From positions 1 to 51,086 of IMG/VR virus record IMGVR_UViG_3300042486_000026: a stretch of 51,086 nucleotides of DNA, one strand, 5' to 3'. The translations under genes and the position numbers were made by a program. The notes beneath the pieces are model-generated. The model did not search any database and was not told where the DNA came from. It saw nothing but the letters and a program-made list of their open reading frames with translations. Position 1 is the stretch's first letter, and each line of letters starts with the position of its first letter. Below are positions 47,186-51,086 of this stretch, one piece after another. This DNA comes from a virus.

Positions 47186-50100
47186 ATGAGCAACTTTGTA
47201 TGTTCTGTTGATAGTTGTCCCGTTATCCTGAGTGCCATTTGTGTAATCTATCAAGGAGAGAACTTGATATATACAGGAATTAATACTGGAGATAATCTTC
47301 AGGCAGCTCTTGAAAAAATTGATGCAGCGTTTGCGGATGCTGGACTGGGCTATGCTTTTCAGAACGGTGTTGTTCAAACAACTCCTGGTGTACCTGTTGA
47401 GTTAGGTGGATCACTTCTTCATGACACAACTATTACTGGTAATTACAAATTACTATTAGAGGGTAGAATAGAAGCTGCTAAACATATTACTACAGGGGGA
47501 ACTACTTCTCAGTTTGTAAAGGGTGATGGTACATTAGATTCAAATGCTTATCAGTTAGCAGGTAATTACATTACAGCTTTAACTGGTGATGGAACTGCTG
47601 TTGGTCCTGGATCAGCTGCATTAACATTAGCTACAGTGAACGCTAATCCTGGTACCTATGGTACTAGTACATTGATTCCTCGTATCACTGTAGATGCAAA
47701 GGGTAGAGTTACAAGTATTACAACTACAGCTATACCTAACGTTTCAAACATTCTTGTATTCGAAGGAGATGTTACTGGATCTGGTACAACAGGTGCTCCT
47801 GTAACACTTACGTTAGCAACAGTTAACCCAAACGTTTATAATTCTCTTACTTTTCTTAACTTAAAAGTTAATGCGAAGGGTTTAGTTACAGGTGCAAGTC
47901 CTGTTACAAACTTAGATATAGAAGGTGCTTTAGGATATGTTCCTGTTCCTAACACAAGAACCATTACAATCAATGGTGTTACACAAAACCTTCAGGCTAA
48001 TAGAACTTGGACACTTCCTGTCGGTGTAGCATCTGTTACAGCCACTGCTCCTTTAGCTTCTACTGGTGGTGCTGATCCTAACATCTCTATTACAAAAGCA
48101 GATGCATCCACTAATGGTTATTTAAGTTCAACTGATTGGAATACTTTTAATACTAAAGTTCCTAGCTCTAGAACTATTACAATCAATGGAACTACTTATG
48201 ATTTAAGTGCGGATAGATCGTGGACTATTAACTCTATGGTTTATCCTGAAGCAGGTATTGCTGTATCAACAGGAACTGCATGGGGTACATCTATTGTAGA
48301 CAACTCTGCAAACTGGAACACTGCATATACAGAAAGAATATCTTCTTCGTCTTCTCCTTTAAGTATCTTAAACCACGTTATTTCTATTTCTCAAGCAACG
48401 GGATCAGCTGATGGTTACTTGAGTTCTACAGACTGGAATACATTCAATAACAAACAACCTGCTGGCAGTTATGTTACTACTAGTAGAACTATTAGTACAA
48501 CTGGACCTTTACAAGGTGGTGGTGATCTAAGTGCTGATAGAACATTATCAATCACTCAAGCTGGTGCATCTACAGATGGATATCTTTCTTCTACAGATTG
48601 GACTACATTTAATAGTAAGCAAGGTTCTGGTGATTACATCACTGCATTAACTGGTGAGGCTACTGCAACAGGACCTGGTTCTGCTACAGTTACTTTATCT
48701 ACCCCTGCTGTTACTGGTAAGTTATTAACAGGTGTTAACATCACTGGTGGTTCTGTAGTTGCTACAGATACTATCCTAGAAGCATTTGGTAAGGTACAGA
48801 ATCAAATCAATGGTTTGATTGGAGGTTCTATATATAAAGGAACTTGGAATGCTTCTACAAATACACCAACTCTTACATCTGGTGTAGGTACAACAGGATG
48901 GTATTACATTGTTAGTGTTCCTGGAACTACAAACATTGATGGTATCACAGACTGGAATCTAGGTGACTGGATTATCTTTGATGGTACAGCTTGGCAACAA
49001 GTGGATAACACTGATGCTGTTGTATCTGTTAATGGTTATACAGGTGCTGTATCATTAGTATCTTCTGACGTTCCTGAAGGATTAACTAACTTATACTACA
49101 CTCCTGCTCGTGCTCGCACAGCTATATCTCTTACAACAACTGGGACATCTGGTGCAGCTACATATGATAATCTTACAGGTGTTTTAAATGTCCCTGTCTA
49201 TAGTCCTGACTTAACTGGATATGTTCCTACAACTCGTACATTAACTATTAATGGTACAGGGTATGACTTGTCTGCAGATAGATCGTGGACTGTTTCAGGA
49301 ACTATGCCTGCTGGTGGAACTGCTGGTCAAATCTTAGCTAAGATTAATTCTACAGATTATAACACACAGTGGATTGATAACTTCTCTTCACAAGTAAAGA
49401 ATGTAGTTAAACTAGGAGCAGCGTTAACTAAAGGAACTCCTGTATATGTTTCTGGTGCTGATGGAACAAACATGATTGTTTCTGCTTCTTCTAATACTAC
49501 AGAAGCAGGATCATCGAAGACTTTTGGTCTATTAGAAACAGGTGGTGCATTAAATGCTCAGGTTGAGTGTGTGACTTATGGTTTAATTACAGGACTAGAT
49601 ACATCTGCAGCTGGTGCTGCTGGTGATCCTGTATGGTTAGGACCTAATGGTACATTATTATATGGACTAGCTAACAAACCTGTAGCTCCTGCTCACATGG
49701 TTTACATTGGTGTTGTTACAAGAAAGCAACAAAACAATGGTGAAATCTTTGTAAACATACAGAATGGATTTGAAATAGAGGAGCTTCATGATGTATTAGT
49801 TACTGCTCCTAAAACAGATGGTCAAGGATTATTCTTACAGACTATTGCTGGTACACAGCTATGGAGAAACAGATCTATTCCTGATGTATTAGGATACACT
49901 CCTGCTAATGATGCTGATGTAGTTAAGTTAACTGGCACACAATACATTGCAGGTAATAAATATTTCACTGGATTCGGTTTATTTGATAATACAATATTAA
50001 TCAAACAAGATTCAAGCGTTTCATTCCTTGCAGGATATAATTCTATTGATTCAGATTCTACTGGTATCATTTTCAGTTTGCCTGCTGGTAACATGGCTAA

Positions 50101-51086
50101 ATTTATTCTCACAAGTTTAACCGCTTCAAGAGATTACACTTTACCAAACGCTTCAGGTACTATTGCATTAACAAGTGATATTGTTCCATACTCTTTACCA
50201 ATTGCTACAGCTTCTGTATTAGGTGGTATTAAGGTTGGATCTAACTTATCAATCAATGCTACTACTGGAGTGTTGGATGCTACATATTCATATACATTAC
50301 CTATAGCTTCAACAACTGTATTAGGTGGTGTTAAGGTGGATGGTTCAACTATTACAATCAATGCTACTACAGGTGTAATCTCTGGAACTGCATCTTACAG
50401 TCTTCCTATTGCAACAGCATCAGTACTTGGAGGTGTTAAGATTGGTGCAGGAGTTAGTGTAGATGCTGGTGGCATCATTAGTGTTTCTACAAACTATCAA
50501 GCCCCTTTATCAGGAACTGGATTTGTTAAGTCTACAGCTGGTACAATTTCTTATGATACAAATACGTATTTAACTACAGCTTCTGCCGCCTCAACATATG
50601 CACCTTTAACTGGTACAGGAGCTTCTGGTACTTGGGGTATTAATATCACAGGTTCGGCTGGTTCAGCAGGTTCTGTAACTTGGGCTAATGTTTCTGGTAA
50701 ACCTTCTAGTATATTTTTCTATGAAGGATTTACATTGAATGCAGATACAATGTCTACAAATGCATCAGGATTTACATATTCTGTAAATGCTCCATATACT
50801 GGTCCAATTATGAGAGTTGGAGATGGTGGTTATTCTTTACAATTAAATGCTACATATAGTGGTGGAGGAACAGGAATTGCATTCAGAACAAGGAATGGAG
50901 ATGCTGGAACTTTTAATCCATGGAGAGTAATATTAAATGATGCAAACTATACATCTTACTCTCCTTCTCTTACAGGATCTGGAGCTTCTGGTACTTGGGC
51001 TGTAAGAATTACAGGATTTGCTAATGCAGGTTCTCAAAGATTATATTCAACTGATGCTGCATATAATTATGATTCAGCTAATCCAT
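47186..51086 (+). CDS. Long tail fibre protein (3' end outside window)
   Basis: The ATG at 47186 opens a frame that stays open to the window edge (1300 codons). The N-terminus has three cysteines and the motif C-x-IYQG-x-NL...GINTGDNL-x-x-ALEKID, also found in the 4455 and 5575 proteins: a likely virion attachment module. The shaft consists of repeats typical of Bacteroidota phage fibres: YLSSTDWNTFN (three copies, ~48120-48620), ITALTG...GPGSA (two copies), LSADRSWT (two exact copies plus LSADRTLS), LPIA(T/S)-x-(S/T)VLGG(I/V)KV (three copies, 50188-50440), and GASGTW (two). It should be a trimeric beta-fibre that recognises the host surface; the tip and any chaperone domain lie beyond the window. 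Confidence 0.8.
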   Translation, partial: MSNFVCSVDSCPVILSAICVIYQGENLIYTGINTGDNLQAALEKIDAAFADAGLGYAFQNGVVQTTPGVPVELGGSLLHDTTITGNYKLLLEGRIEAAKHITTGGTTSQFVKGDGTLDSNAYQLAGNYITALTGDGTAVGPGSAALTLATVNANPGTYGTSTLIPRITVDAKGRVTSITTTAIPNVSNILVFEGDVTGSGTTGAPVTLTLATVNPNVYNSLTFLNLKVNAKGLVTGASPVTNLDIEGALGYVPVPNTRTITINGVTQNLQANRTWTLPVGVASVTATAPLASTGGADPNISITKADASTNGYLSSTDWNTFNTKVPSSRTITINGTTYDLSADRSWTINSMVYPEAGIAVSTGTAWGTSIVDNSANWNTAYTERISSSSSPLSILNHVISISQATGSADGYLSSTDWNTFNNKQPAGSYVTTSRTISTTGPLQGGGDLSADRTLSITQAGASTDGYLSSTDWTTFNSKQGSGDYITALTGEATATGPGSATVTLSTPAVTGKLLTGVNITGGSVVATDTILEAFGKVQNQINGLIGGSIYKGTWNASTNTPTLTSGVGTTGWYYIVSVPGTTNIDGITDWNLGDWIIFDGTAWQQVDNTDAVVSVNGYTGAVSLVSSDVPEGLTNLYYTPARARTAISLTTTGTSGAATYDNLTGVLNVPVYSPDLTGYVPTTRTLTINGTGYDLSADRSWTVSGTMPAGGTAGQILAKINSTDYNTQWIDNFSSQVKNVVKLGAALTKGTPVYVSGADGTNMIVSASSNTTEAGSSKTFGLLETGGALNAQVECVTYGLITGLDTSAAGAAGDPVWLGPNGTLLYGLANKPVAPAHMVYIGVVTRKQQNNGEIFVNIQNGFEIEELHDVLVTAPKTDGQGLFLQTIAGTQLWRNRSIPDVLGYTPANDADVVKLTGTQYIAGNKYFTGFGLFDNTILIKQDSSVSFLAGYNSIDSDSTGIIFSLPAGNMAKFILTSLTASRDYTLPNASGTIALTSDIVPYSLPIATASVLGGIKVGSNLSINATTGVLDATYSYTLPIASTTVLGGVKVDGSTITINATTGVISGTASYSLPIATASVLGGVKIGAGVSVDAGGIISVSTNYQAPLSGTGFVKSTAGTISYDTNTYLTTASAASTYAPLTGTGASGTWGINITGSAGSAGSVTWANVSGKPSSIFFYEGFTLNADTMSTNASGFTYSVNAPYTGPIMRVGDGGYSLQLNATYSGGGTGIAFRTRNGDAGTFNPWRVILNDANYTSYSPSLTGSGASGTWAVRITGFANAGSQRLYSTDAAYNYDSANP

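Noticed and set aside
1-51086. Prophage integration features (integrase, attachment sites, insertion sequences)
   Set aside because: None seen; all genes are virion or delivery functions on one strand.

Overview
The window is a contiguous, entirely plus-strand late (virion) gene module of a crAss-like phage (order Crassvirales) that infects a member of the Bacteroidota. The evidence is the AT-rich composition, genes that abut or overlap by a few bases (TAATG and ATGA junctions), lack of clear Shine-Dalgarno sites, Bacteroidota-type promoters (TTTG, 19-21 nt, TAnnTTTG), and the crAss-specific set and order of genes: capsid protein, neck/ring proteins, an IHF-like protein, a ~1600-residue tail muzzle protein, ejection-type proteins, and a giant virion RNA polymerase with the DFDID catalytic loop. 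TAA, TGA and TAG all behave as stops, so the standard bacterial code applies here.

Layout. 1-431 is the 3' end of a probable major capsid gene, followed by a heavily folded 150-nt RNA. 609-3405 holds two head/neck proteins and an abundant structural protein closed by a strong terminator. 3487-8364 is an accessory, Cys-rich and adhesin-like block (small proteins, a tail-collar fibre, an 832-residue poly-threonine-linked multidomain protein), closed by tandem terminators. 8552-16752 begins with its own promoter and carries a metallophosphoesterase, neck/ring proteins, an IHF-like protein and the muzzle protein. 16763-21048 carries three tandem, diverged paralogues of a trypsin-like serine protease, each with an intact His-Asp-Ser triad and a GDSG motif; this is the most unusual cassette in the window. 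21048-27820 holds a conserved tail protein and two large virion proteins, one with a zincin HExxH site and one with an embedded lysozyme-like domain and a glycine-zipper membrane segment. A terminator and a near-perfect promoter then precede 27909-47057, which encodes three giant proteins (952, 3949 and 1478 residues): an ejection-type protein, the virion RNA polymerase fused to a degenerate zincin domain, and a protein with a RecB-type PD-(D/E)XK nuclease domain. From 47186 to the end of the window a very long tail-fibre gene runs off the edge.

How they fit together (inference from family knowledge): capsid, ring and muzzle proteins build the podovirus-like particle; the fibre, collar and poly-Thr proteins contact the host surface; the large proteins are packaged and ejected, opening the envelope (lysozyme, glycine zipper) and delivering the RNA polymerase that starts early transcription. 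The three proteases may process virion proteins or attack surface or mucus proteins. No tRNA, CRISPR, insertion sequence, integrase or reverse transcriptase was seen, and no stretch longer than 190 bases is without a gene.
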